From contig CAMLIL010000085.1 in NCBI GenBank assembly GCA_946480015.1, forward strand, positions 1 to 25,434: DNA of 25,434 bases, written 5' to 3'. Position 1 is the first letter of the stretch. The number at the start of each line of letters is the position of its first letter. The position numbers were made by a program, and so were the translations under genes. The notes below the pieces were generated by a model. It was given only the letters and a program-made list of their open reading frames with translations, searched no databases and had not been told where the DNA came from. Source of the stretch: an uncultured Oxalobacteraceae bacterium. Its GTDB lineage: Bacteria; Pseudomonadota; Gammaproteobacteria; Burkholderiales; Burkholderiaceae. Of the stretch, positions 1 to 9,400 are shown piece after piece.

Positions 1-2
1 AG

Positions 3-152
3 CTGGGCGATACCGTAAGCTTCACTGACAAGCATTTGCGTGAACGCATCGGCACGGTCACCCGCATGAACACAAAAACCTACTCCTTGCTCTGCGATGG
101 CGAGCAGTGGAGAGTGTCGCCGGGCCTATTGCGTAAAGTCGTCGACGTATAA
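3..152 (+). CDS. C-terminal fragment of an unrecognised protein (runs off left edge)
   Basis: An open frame enters from the left edge and ends at TAA 150-152, giving 49 residues that start LGDTVSFTDK and end LLRKVVDV. The pattern G-D-x-V-S-F, then I-G-T-V-x-R-x-N-x-K-T, then W-R-V-S-P-x-L-L-R is a compact beta-strand-rich layout of the kind seen in small SH3/KOW-like C-terminal modules, and it looks protein-like rather than random. The rest of the gene lies outside the window, so no function is assigned. The antisense helix-turn-helix frame at 58-336 overlaps its 3' end; at most one of the two overlapping portions needs to be truly coding. Confidence 0.55.
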   Translation: MGDTVSFTDKHLRERIGTVTRMNTKTYSLLCDGEQWRVSPGLLRKVVDV

Positions 153-336
153 AACGCCGGAACTGGCGAGCGGACATTTCAGCGAGAAGACTGGCGATCA
201 CTGCGAGATGGATGGGGACTTCGCCCCGCTTCTTATTGTTGAAAACCGAATTAGGTTGCATGCCTATGATGTCAGCAAAGCGCTTGACACTGAGGCCGGC
301 CTTGTTCAGCTCACCAAGAAAATCGTCGTAGGTCAC
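58..336 (-). CDS. Small Xre/Cro-type helix-turn-helix protein, C-terminus doubtful
   Basis: Residues 1-56 read as a Cro/C1-type DNA-binding domain. A first helix (FLGELNKAGL) is followed by an HTH core (VKRFADIIGMQPNSVFNNKKRGEVP) and a third helical stretch (HLAVIASLLAEM). The start is GTG at 336-334; an in-frame stop lies just upstream, so no longer start is possible, and the ribosome site is weak. After residue 56 (about position 169) the sequence becomes arginine-rich and low-complexity (RQFRRFIRRRLY) and runs antisense over the neighbouring coding tail. The native C-terminus may therefore have been lost by frameshift or recombination near 150-170. Probably a small DNA-binding regulator, perhaps controlling its own promoter through the palindrome at 368-382 (inference). 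Confidence 0.5.
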   Translation of the reverse strand: MTYDDFLGELNKAGLSVKRFADIIGMQPNSVFNNKKRGEVPIHLAVIASLLAEMSARQFRRFIRRRLYAIGPATLSTARHRRARSRFLCSCG

Positions 337-367
337 GGCGCGATTGGATCATCATTTAATGCTTTAT

Positions 368-382
368 CACATAAAACATGTG
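368..382. promoter_or_regulatory. Short palindrome upstream of the HTH gene (possible operator)
   Basis: CACAT-AAAAC-ATGTG, 5-bp arms around a 5-bp spacer, lies about 32 bp upstream of the GTG start of the minus-strand HTH gene. A TTGAGC hexamer (minus strand, 389-384) sits just outside it in a plausible -35 position, so a repressor bound here could block transcription. Operator function is inferred from position only. Confidence 0.3.
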
Positions 383-554
383 GCTCAAGGCGCAAAAACG
401 CCGGCCCTGATTCCCACCCGTTGGCGCCGCAGGTAGGCTATCGACCTTTCGCGCATCGCCCCTCACCGCCTGCAGGTGTTGCAAACCCATCAAAAGTGAT
501 AGGAATGGTTCGAAGAAATCCTTTATCGATGTCGCAAGCCTGAAATTGGGTATA

Positions 555-572
555 GAATTAATTAGTTAATTC
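555..572. promoter_or_regulatory. 18-bp perfect AT-rich inverted repeat before the cassette
   Basis: GAATTAATTAGTTAATTC has perfect 7-bp arms separated by TTAG and lies about 105 bp upstream of the protease start. A TATAGA hexamer (551-556) overlaps its left edge and could be a -10 element, although no good -35 is seen 16-18 bp upstream. The site stands out in a GC-rich region and has the size of a dimeric-regulator operator. The role is inferred. Confidence 0.4.
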
Positions 573-676
573 ACAATGTTGCAAGCATGCTCAATCGGGA
601 TCCCGCGCCTTTCCGTACCCGTATTTGATACCCAGTTTGAGGCACTCATCAGTTCGTCGTCAGCAGAGGAGTCCAC

Positions 677-3088
677 ATGGGATCCAGCGAGTCGGAAGGT
701 GAAAAGCAAGCGGAACTGCTCCGGCGTTCCAAGATCTCGCCGCATCTGCTGGCGATGCTCGTCGATTGGGAGCGCCGCCAACGCAAAGAAACCCCGCCGC
801 GCACCGCGGCCCCGCGCCCGGGCGACATCCCCGTGGTCGCCGTCCTGATCGAACTCGCGCTGCCGGATCCGGGCAAGCTCACGCAAGCCGGCTTCGTCGT
901 CACCCATCTGTTTGCCAATGTCTACGCGGCCGAGGTGCCGCTCGACCGGCTTGAAGCGCTGGCCGATATCGATAGCGTCCTCCACATCCACCACGAAAAG
1001 ACGACCAAGCCCGCACTCGACGATTCTATTCCCGAGATTCGCTGCAACACCGTCCGCAATCCCCATTTCCCTTTCACCGGTTCCAACAAATACACTGGGC
1101 TGGGCGTGGTCGTCGGGATTATCGATTCGGGAATCAATATCCTCCATCCGGTGTTCCGGCTACCCAACGACCAGACCAAATCGCGCATCCTGGCGATCCT
1201 CGATCAAACCCAGAGCCCGGCCGTCACGTTCACCAAAGCGCAGATCGAGGCAGCGATTGCCACCAGCACCCAGATCATCGTTCCCGGCGCCGGCACGCCG
1301 CGGGTGGAAACCGATATCAACGATCACAAGCACGGCACCCACGTGGCGAGCATCGCCGCCGGCAACGGCAAGATCGCCGGCAACTGCAAGGGCGAGTACA
1401 CCTATGTCGGGGTTGCGCCAGAAGCCGCGCTGGTCATCGTGAAGCACAGCTTCAACGGTACCAGTGCGCTGCGCAGCGCGATCCAGTTCATCGCCGACAC
1501 CGCGGCGGCGCAGCCGGGCGGCACCACGCCCGCGGTGATCAACATGAGCCTCGGGCAAAACCTCGGACCGCATGACGGCACCGATCTGATGGATCAGATG
1601 ATCGACCAATGGCTGACCGCGCGGCCGGCCGGCGCGCCACCGGTGGTGCTCGTGGCGTCGGCCGGCAACGAGGGCGGACACGAGCAGCCAGGCGCGCAAA
1701 CCATCACGGCGGGCGACGACTCACACGCGACCGGCACGATTGCCGCCGCCGGCGTGGCGAAGTCGATCAAGTTCAATCTGCGCGCCCTGGATCCGAATCA
1801 GACCCGCACCGGCCAACTGGTCAGCAGCGCCGAGATCCGCTTCACCGCGCCTGCCGGCCTCACCTGCCAGCTCATCCCTCCAGGCAACAACATCGCCGGC
1901 GGTACGAATACCGCGCCCCCCGACGGCGCCGCGACTTTCACCGAGGTGACGCAAAACAGCACCTGCACCATCATCGGCGACGTCCCCAACGCCGCGGCCA
2001 ACGCCCGCCGCATCACGCTCACGATCACCTCGGCCGCCGCCGGCCAGAACCAGCCGGGCGACTGGACGATCGTGCTGACCAACGCCAGCGCGGCGCCCAT
2101 CACCTACCATGCGTGGCTCAACGCGGGCCATCACTTCGAGCGCTTTCGCGATGACCTCGCGCGCGCCAGCACCGTCGGCTCGCCCGGCAGCGCGACCAGC
2201 ATCATCACCGTCGGCAACTATCATTCGTCCGGCAAAGACAAGGGCAAGATCGCCGATTCGTCCAGCCGCGGCCCGCGCGTCGACGGCCTGCGGAAGCCCG
2301 ACGTCAGCGCGCCCGGCCAATCCATTTGCGCCGCGCGGCGCGATTTCCATGATGGATGCTGCTGCGACTGCTGCTGCGATTCCTATATCGACATGGACGG
2401 CACCAGCATGGCCGCGCCGCATGTCGCCGGCGCGGTCGCCCTGATCCTCGAGCGGAATCCGGCGCTCACGCACGCGCAAATCAAGACCATCCTCTTGAAC
2501 CAGGCGCGCAAGGACAGCTTCACCACCCCCGCCAACAACAACGATTTCGGCAACGGCAAGCTGGACGTGATCGCGCTCCTGAACGATCCGCTGGTCGCGA
2601 ACGGCTTGCCGAACGTCACCAGTGCCGCGGCCTCCCGCGCCCGCGCGCACGAGGTCGCCGCCATCGACGCGGCCGAGGCGATTCCGCGCATCCCCCAATT
2701 GGGCGAGGGCACGCCCCTGGGCCGCCTGCTGCGCACCGGCGACGGCCAACGCATTTTCGAACTCGGCCGCGACCATTGGGAAGAGGCGCGCGCGCTGGTC
2801 AACACGCGCAAGCGCATTGCCGCGGTGTGGCAGCGCAATCACGGTCCGCTGCTGCTGCATCACGTCGTGCGCAGCGCCATGCTGCCCGACGTGCCGCTGC
2901 CGGAGACCATCGAAGGGGAACAGATCAGCATCCGCGCCGCGCGCATCGTGTCGGCGATCGAAACCTGCGCCAGCCGCGAGTTGCGCACGGCGCTGCACGC
3001 CAACTTGCCGTGGGTCGCGCGGCTTCAGGGCAAGACACTGCTCGAGGTGGTAGAGATGCTCGAAGCCGGAGACCTGCAACATGCCTGA
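677..3088 (+). CDS. S8 subtilisin-like serine protease with Cys cluster and C-terminal extension
   Basis: 803 residues with a complete catalytic set: Asp150 (GIIDSG), His219 (HGTHVA), oxyanion Asn331 (ASAGNEG) and Ser577 (DGTSMAAPHVAGA). Residues about 50-105 resemble a short I9-like propeptide; about 350-485 form a beta-rich insert between Asn and Ser ending in G-D-W-T-I-V-L, like the jelly-roll inserts of some subtilases. Immediately before the Ser loop, residues 561-567 read CCCDCCC, which is very unusual. Residues about 640-803 form a helical extension not explained by the S8 fold. No Sec signal peptide or membrane segment is present, so it probably starts out cytoplasmic or leaves by another route. 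The start is fixed by AGGAG at 667-671, 5 nt before ATG. It heads a five-gene coupled operon, and I infer that it processes or releases a product of the cassette. Confidence 0.95.
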   Translation: MGSSESEGEKQAELLRRSKISPHLLAMLVDWERRQRKETPPRTAAPRPGDIPVVAVLIELALPDPGKLTQAGFVVTHLFANVYAAEVPLDRLEALADIDSVLHIHHEKTTKPALDDSIPEIRCNTVRNPHFPFTGSNKYTGLGVVVGIIDSGINILHPVFRLPNDQTKSRILAILDQTQSPAVTFTKAQIEAAIATSTQIIVPGAGTPRVETDINDHKHGTHVASIAAGNGKIAGNCKGEYTYVGVAPEAALVIVKHSFNGTSALRSAIQFIADTAAAQPGGTTPAVINMSLGQNLGPHDGTDLMDQMIDQWLTARPAGAPPVVLVASAGNEGGHEQPGAQTITAGDDSHATGTIAAAGVAKSIKFNLRALDPNQTRTGQLVSSAEIRFTAPAGLTCQLIPPGNNIAGGTNTAPPDGAATFTEVTQNSTCTIIGDVPNAAANARRITLTITSAAAGQNQPGDWTIVLTNASAAPITYHAWLNAGHHFERFRDDLARASTVGSPGSATSIITVGNYHSSGKDKGKIADSSSRGPRVDGLRKPDVSAPGQSICAARRDFHDGCCCDCCCDSYIDMDGTSMAAPHVAGAVALILERNPALTHAQIKTILLNQARKDSFTTPANNNDFGNGKLDVIALLNDPLVANGLPNVTSAAASRARAHEVAAIDAAEAIPRIPQLGEGTPLGRLLRTGDGQRIFELGRDHWEEARALVNTRKRIAAVWQRNHGPLLLHHVVRSAMLPDVPLPETIEGEQISIRAARIVSAIETCASRELRTALHANLPWVARLQGKTLLEVVEMLEAGDLQHA

Positions 3089-6000
3089 TCAAGCCGGCAC
3101 CATCGAACAGCTGCTCACGCAGCTGGCCAACTCCCTGGCCCCACTCGCCGACGAGCTGTCGCCGGCCTTGCTGCAAGACCTGGGGATCGGCATTCCCTCC
3201 GCATGGAGCGCGCAGGTGGCGGCCGCCATGACGCACGTGTCGTCCGCCGCGCGCGCACTGCCGTCCGCGGTGCAGGACCTGGCGGCGGCGTCCACCGGCG
3301 GTAGCGCGCCGGCGATCATCGCCAAGGGCGCCGTGCTGGGCGCTCGCATCGCCGAACTTGCGGCGGGCGCCAACCAGCTGGGCGCGGTGCTGACCCAGAC
3401 GGCGAATGCCGACGGCGCGCTGAGCGCCGCGCAGAAGGCCCGCTTTGCGGCTAGTCTCGACAATTTCTTCGGGCGCCTGGTCGAGCTGACGGCGCTGCGC
3501 ACGCTTGAGAAGAAGCTGCCGCAACTGGCAGCGCTGCTGGACCTGACCGGCATCGCGACCAGCACCATCACCCCTGGCGTGCCGGGCGACTTCACGGCGC
3601 CGCCGCATGTGCACCGTGGTTTCGCGCTGAGCCGGCTGGTCGATCTGTTCGACCACCCCGCCACGCTTGCCCGCGATCTGTACCAGTGGGGCGATCCGGC
3701 CTTCGACGGGCGCGCGCTCCTGACCAAGCTCGCGCGCTACCTGCAGTTCTACGAGCTGCCGGCGATGCTGATCGAAGCGCCCGGCCAGCCGCCCATCCTC
3801 GAATCGATGATCATCGCGCTGCAGGCGAACAACACCGTCGCGCCGCCGGGCCTGGGCTTCGAGCTGCGCCTGCCCGCCAGTTACAACGTGAGCCGGCCTT
3901 TCGATCTGCCCGGGCCGTGGTCGCTCGACGTCGGATTCACGGGCGCCTACGCGGCCGGCCTGCAGGGGCTGGTGCAATCGAACGGCGACTTCAAGGTGCG
4001 CCCGATCGGCACCATCAGCGCCAGCGCGAACGCCTCGCTCATCGGCAAAAAGCCCGCCGGTTCGATGCAGATCATCGGCCTGCCCGGCGGCACCCGGCTC
4101 GAGGTGGCGCAAATCACCGCCGGCGTCGGCGTGCGGGTAACGTTCGACACCGGCACCGGCACCGCCGACGTCGCACCGGAAGTCACCGCCGCGCTCGACA
4201 AGATGAAGCTCGTCATTTCGCTGTCGGGCGGCGACGGCTTTCTGAAAAACGCCATCCCGGCCAGCGCGATCGAAGCTGAATTCAGCCTCGCCGGCCGCCT
4301 GAACCGGGATGGCTTTGCCGTAACGGGCAGCGGAAAAATCGAAGTGCTGCTGCCCACCCACATTTCACTGGGGCCGCTGGAGATCCAGAGTATCTGCTTC
4401 GTCGCCCGCCTGTTCGACCCCGATCCGGTGACGCTCGAACTGTCGGCCGGCCTCAAGTTCAGCCTGGGGCCGCTGGTGGCGGTGGTCGAGCGCATGGGCG
4501 CGAAAGGCGCCTTCAAGCTGCCGCCTGGCGCCAGCGGCAATGCCGGGCCGGTCCAGTTCGAGCTGGGATTCAAGCCGCCCGAAGGCGTCGGCCTGTCGAT
4601 CGACGCCGGCGCCATCCGCGGCGGCGGCTACCTGTTCTTCAATCCGGAGGCCGAAGAATACGCCGGCGTGCTGCAGCTCAAGCTGCTCGACATGGTATCG
4701 ATCACCGCCATCGGGCTGATCACCACCCGCATGCCCGACGACGCGAACAACTTCAGCCTGCTGGTGATCATCAGCGTCGAATTCATGCCCGGCATCCAAC
4801 TGGGCTTCGGCTTCACCCTCATCGGCCTGGGGGGCCTGCTCGGCCTGAACCGCACGATGCGGCTCGAGCCGCTGATGAGCGGCGTGCGCACCGGGACCAT
4901 CAACTCAATCATGTTCCCGCAGGGCGACATCATCGCCAACGCGCCGCGTATCATCAGCGACCTGCGCGCGATCTTCCCGCCCTACGTGGGCAAGTTCCTG
5001 ATCGGCCCGATGGCCAAACTGGGCTGGGGCACGCCGACCCTGGTGAGCGTGTCAATGGGTGTGCTCATCGAAATCCCGGGCAACATCGCCATCATCGGCG
5101 TGCTGCGCCTCGCGATTCCGACGCCCGACGCGGCGCTCATCATCATCCAGGTCGCGTTCGCCGGCGCGATCGAGTTCGATCGCAAGCGCCTGTTCTTCTT
5201 CGCCACGCTGTTCGACAGCCGGCTGATCTTCATGACCCTCGAGGGCGGCATGGGGCTGCTGCTGGGCTGGGGCGACGATCCCACGTTCGTGCTGTCGGTG
5301 GGCGGCTTCCACCCGCGCTTCAATCCGCCGCCGCTGCCCTTTCCGAGCCCGGACCGGCTGGCGATCACGATCCTCAACACCTCGACCGCGATGGTGCGGG
5401 TGACCGCCTACTTCGCAGTCACCAGCAACACCGTCCAGATTGGCGCCGCCGCCGAGCTCCGTTTCGGCTTCGACGACTTCGGCATCGAAGGCCACCTCGG
5501 CTTCGACGCCCTGTTCCAGTTCTCGCCGTTCTACTTCATCATCGAAGTCAACATCTCGCTGCGGCTGAACGTGTTCGGCCTCGATGTCCTCAGCGTGCGC
5601 GTGGACCTCAGCCTGGAAGGACCTTCCCCGTGGCGCGCGAAGGGAACCGGCCACGTGTCGCTGCTGTTCTTCGAGATCAGCGCCGACTTCGACGTGACAT
5701 GGGGCGACCGCGCCGAAACGACCCTGCCGCCGATCGCGGTGCTGCCGCTGCTGCAGGCTGAATTCGACAAGAAGGAAAACTGGACCGCTTCGCTGCCGGC
5801 CGGCAGAAAGCTGATGGTCGCGCTGCGGGCCGCCAACGAGACGCCGAATCTGTTGCTGATGCATCCCCTTGGCTCGCTGCGGGTGAGCCAGCGCCTGCTG
5901 CCGCTGGCGCTGGGACTCGACAAGTTCGGCACCCAACAGCCCAACGACGCGAAGCGGTTCGAACTGCTGGTGACCGGCGGCGGCCTGGCCAAGCTCGGCG

Positions 6001-6494
6001 ACGCGCACGAGAAATTCGCGATGGCGCAGTTCGTCAAGATGGACGACGCGGCCAAGCTCTCGCGCCCCTCCTACGAGCCGGGCGATAGCGGCCTGGAGCT
6101 GAGCGCCGCCGGCGCGCAACTGGCAACCAGCCACATGGCGCGGCGCGTCGTGCGCTACGAAATGGTGATCATCGATGGCGAGTTCAAAAAACACATCCGC
6201 AAGGCGCTATTCTCCACCGGCCTGTTCGCGCATCACTTGGCTGGCAGCGCCATCACGCTGAGCGCCATCAGCGCGAACAACAAGCGCAAGCTCGACCCCT
6301 TCCCGCATGAAAAAATCAAGGTCAAGGGCGAGGCCTACACCATCGTCGACACCGACACCAATCGCGTGCTCGGTGGCGTGACGGAATTCGCGAGCGCCGC
6401 CGCCGCGCATGGCCATCTGCAAACGCTGCAGGGCTCGGAAGCGATGGTCGGACGCAACCTCGAGGTCGTCCCCGCCTGGGAGGCAACAGCATGA
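3081..6494 (+). CDS. DUF6603-type large beta-rich protein
   Basis: 1137 residues. About 1-170 is alanine-rich and helical; about 270-880 is a long series of alternating hydrophobic/polar strands with recurring G-P-L and phi-x-phi-x-phi patterns, including GFGFTLIGLGGLLGLNR (575-591) and GGFHPRFNPPPLPFP (741-755). I recognise this as the DUF6603 family. About 890-1137 is a separate C-terminal region (RVSQRLLPLALGLDKFG near 934-950). There is no signal peptide or classical helical membrane anchor, although the strands are hydrophobic enough to line a groove or shield lipid. The biochemical function of the family is not known to me. ATG 3081 overlaps the protease stop by 8 bp, with GGAG at 3068-3071, so translation is coupled to the protease gene. 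Confidence 0.88.
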   Translation: MPDQAGTIEQLLTQLANSLAPLADELSPALLQDLGIGIPSAWSAQVAAAMTHVSSAARALPSAVQDLAAASTGGSAPAIIAKGAVLGARIAELAAGANQLGAVLTQTANADGALSAAQKARFAASLDNFFGRLVELTALRTLEKKLPQLAALLDLTGIATSTITPGVPGDFTAPPHVHRGFALSRLVDLFDHPATLARDLYQWGDPAFDGRALLTKLARYLQFYELPAMLIEAPGQPPILESMIIALQANNTVAPPGLGFELRLPASYNVSRPFDLPGPWSLDVGFTGAYAAGLQGLVQSNGDFKVRPIGTISASANASLIGKKPAGSMQIIGLPGGTRLEVAQITAGVGVRVTFDTGTGTADVAPEVTAALDKMKLVISLSGGDGFLKNAIPASAIEAEFSLAGRLNRDGFAVTGSGKIEVLLPTHISLGPLEIQSICFVARLFDPDPVTLELSAGLKFSLGPLVAVVERMGAKGAFKLPPGASGNAGPVQFELGFKPPEGVGLSIDAGAIRGGGYLFFNPEAEEYAGVLQLKLLDMVSITAIGLITTRMPDDANNFSLLVIISVEFMPGIQLGFGFTLIGLGGLLGLNRTMRLEPLMSGVRTGTINSIMFPQGDIIANAPRIISDLRAIFPPYVGKFLIGPMAKLGWGTPTLVSVSMGVLIEIPGNIAIIGVLRLAIPTPDAALIIIQVAFAGAIEFDRKRLFFFATLFDSRLIFMTLEGGMGLLLGWGDDPTFVLSVGGFHPRFNPPPLPFPSPDRLAITILNTSTAMVRVTAYFAVTSNTVQIGAAAELRFGFDDFGIEGHLGFDALFQFSPFYFIIEVNISLRLNVFGLDVLSVRVDLSLEGPSPWRAKGTGHVSLLFFEISADFDVTWGDRAETTLPPIAVLPLLQAEFDKKENWTASLPAGRKLMVALRAANETPNLLLMHPLGSLRVSQRLLPLALGLDKFGTQQPNDAKRFELLVTGGGLAKLGDAHEKFAMAQFVKMDDAAKLSRPSYEPGDSGLELSAAGAQLATSHMARRVVRYEMVIIDGEFKKHIRKALFSTGLFAHHLAGSAITLSAISANNKRKLDPFPHEKIKVKGEAYTIVDTDTNRVLGGVTEFASAAAAHGHLQTLQGSEAMVGRNLEVVPAWEATA

Positions 6495-9400
6495 GCCATC
6501 CACTGGCCACCTACACCTTCCTGCCCTGGACCCGCCAGGGCTTGAGCCTGAGCATTCAGCAAACCGAAAGCACGCCCAACCCCGAGCTGCGGGCATCGGT
6601 CGCCATCCAGCTGACGCTGCGCGCGGAGGGCATCAGCGGGCCCGTGCCTGACATGAATCTTGCCACCAACAAGATCCAGCTCCACGGCCCGGGCGACCTG
6701 CTGGGCATTGAACAATTGCCGCTGATCAAGACCGAGCCGCGCCACTGGAACACCGATTTCGAGCCGAACGATCTGGCGCACATTGAGTTCTACGATGAGG
6801 ATTTCCCCTGGCTCTACACGCCCGCCAAGGCCAACAGCGCCAACCATCGGCACACGCCCTGGCTGATGCTGGTCGTGCTGGAGGTGGGCGAATTCACCGA
6901 CGGCAAAGGCGACACGGCCGCCCCCTTCATCGACATCGCCGACTTGAACAAGCTGCCCGTCAAATCGGAATTGTGGGCCTGGGCGCACGTGCAGGCCAAC
7001 CGCAACCTGGGCGCTAGCGACACCACGATCGTCAGCGACGCCGGCCCCGCCATCGCCGACAAGCTGGGCGCAACACTGGCGGAGGATCGCGACCTCGCCT
7101 TCTCCAGGATAGTCTGCCCCCGGCAACTCGAACCGAACAAGGCCTACCACGCGTTCTTGATGCCGGCCTTCGAGACCGGCCGCGTGGCCGCGCTCAAACT
7201 GGATGTCACCAAGGTCGACGACGCCATGCGCGGCGCGGCGGAAGCGCACCCCGAGCGGGCCAATCTGGCCGGCGGCAGCTTTCCCTACTATCACCGCTGG
7301 TATTTTAGGACCGGCAACAAGGGGGACTTTGAATCGCTCGTGCGGCTGTTGAAACCGCAGCCGATGGACGTGCGCGTCGGCCGCCGCGATATCGATGTGC
7401 AGAAGCCTGGCAGCAATTTGCGAGGCATCGCCGGCCCCGATCTCAACGGCATCCTGCGGCTGGGCGGCGCCTTGCGCATCCCCGAAGACACCCTGCCGCA
7501 GCACGACAAGGACGAGGCGAAGCGCTTCGACGACTGGGCCGAGCCGCGACCGCATCAGTTTCAAAAAGACCTGGCGGCCTTCATCAACCTGGCCGACGAT
7601 TACGCCACGCGGACCGCGCTCGACGCCCATAACGATCCCCACGTTCCGGTCGACATCGGCTCGCTGCCAAATGGCGACACCGATCCGGACCCGCTGATCA
7701 CCCCGCCGCTGTATGGCACCTGGCACGCGCTGACCAAGCGGTTGCTGCTCCAGCAGGACGGCTCGCCCGTGCCGAACACGTCCAACTGGGTGCACGAACT
7801 CAATCTCGATCCGCGCCACCGCAGCGCGGCGGGCCTTGGCACCGAGGTGGTCCGCAAGCGGCAGGAAGAATACATGAACGCCGCCTGGGATCAGATCGGC
7901 GACGTGCTCGAAGCGAACCGCAAGATGCGCCTGGCGCAGTTTTCGAGAGCCGTGTCGCTGGCCTGGTTCACGCGCAATCTCGCGCCGCTCGAAACGAAGG
8001 CGCCCGAGCGCCTGCTGATGCTCTCCGCGCCGCTGTCGAAGCGCGTGATGATGGACGAGGTCACGCTGCACAAGTCGATCAGCGACAGCACCATCCCGGC
8101 CGCTTTCGTGGCTCCCACGGCGCGCCGCATGTTGCGCCCCGCCGGCCGCCTGATCCGCTCCCTGCCTGCGGGCGCGGCGCCCGCATCATCGATTCCGGCC
8201 GAGATCATGCGCGGGCTGAACGACGGCACCCTGAGCACGGCGCAAGCCCCCGCCCTGCCGCCAGGCGCGCCGTCCGTCGGCGGCCTGGCCGACGACGTCG
8301 GCAGCAGCGTACCCGCCTGGTTGCGCGACCTGCTGCGACGCTACCCGAAACTGCCGCTGTGGATTCTGATCGGCGGACTCGTGCTGGCCCTCCTGCTGCT
8401 GGCGGGCGCATTCCTGATCGCCCTGCTGGTGGCGGCGGCCGCGGTGGCAGGCTACTTCTGGCTGAAGCAGGCGGCCGAGACCTTCATCGCAGCCGACAGC
8501 CTGCGACCCGCGACCAAGGGGCCGGACTATGTGGCCAGCCTGCCCCCGGACCCGACCTTCACGCTCGAAGTGTTTGGCGCCGTGGCGAGCGTGCCGGCGA
8601 CAGGCACCGCCGACAACGCCACCGCCGCCCGCTTCAAGGACGCACTCGGCACCTCGATCGCATTCGACATCGAAGCGCGCCGCGCCAACCCGCTGCGGGT
8701 ACGCAGGCCGCTCGTCGTCACGTCCGCCGCACGCCAGACGGTCATCACGCTCGACCCGGCGCGTTCGGTCCCGGCCTTCTATTTCAAGACGATTCTTTTT
8801 CCGGGCCGGATAAAGGACGGCCTGCGCGAGACCTTCGCCGAAGCCATGGCTTACCCCCGCATCGACCAGCCCATGTATCGGCCGCTGGCGGACATCAGCG
8901 GCGACCTGCTGTTGCCCAACGTCGGCCTGATTCCGCCCAATAGCATTAGCCTGCTCGAAACCAACCAGCCCTTCATCGAAAGCTACATGGTCGGCTTGAA
9001 CCACGAGTTCGCGCGCGAACTGTTATGGCGCGAATATCCGACCGATCAACGCGGAAGCTACTTCCGCCAGTTCTGGGACGTCAGCGGCTACAAGGACACG
9101 GCGGGCCTGTCGCCCGACGCGCTGCGCGAGAAGCTGTACGACATTCCGAAACTGCACCTGTGGCCTTCCGCCTCCGCGCTCGGCGCGCACGACAACCGGC
9201 AACCTCCGGGCTCGCCGCCGAAAGACGAAGTCGTGCTATCGATCCGCGGCGAGCTGTTGAAGCGCTACCCGACGGCCGTCATCTACGCCCACAAGGCCGA
9301 TTGGCAGCGCAAGCCGGACGGCTCGATTGATAAAACCTTAATCCGCGTGCCCATCACGCTCACGCCCGAGGAGGAGAGCAATCCGCCGCCGGACAAACTG

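Larger units (their letters stand above)
337..676. other. Gene-free stretch upstream of the large cassette
   Basis: No frame here has coding character or a convincing ribosome site; the long frame on + that crosses 97-543 is antisense to the HTH gene and has an unconvincing composition. The stretch contains two palindromes (368-382 and 555-572) and an AT-rich patch around 541-575, and probably carries the cassette promoter. Confidence 0.6.

Noticed and set aside
97..543. Plus-strand 148-codon frame at the left edge
   Set aside because: It runs antisense through the HTH domain, has no ribosome site and shows unstructured Pro/Ser/Arg-rich composition.
1721..3082. 453-codon minus-strand frame inside the protease gene
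   Set aside because: Arg/Gly/Ala/Asp-rich mirror of a GC-rich gene; no motif or ribosome site.
2925..4361. 478-codon minus-strand frame
   Set aside because: It crosses the junction of two well-supported plus-strand genes and has typical antisense composition.
6335..8071. 578-codon minus-strand frame
   Set aside because: Shadow of the 1114-aa gene; stop codons are rare in this frame because of third-position GC bias.
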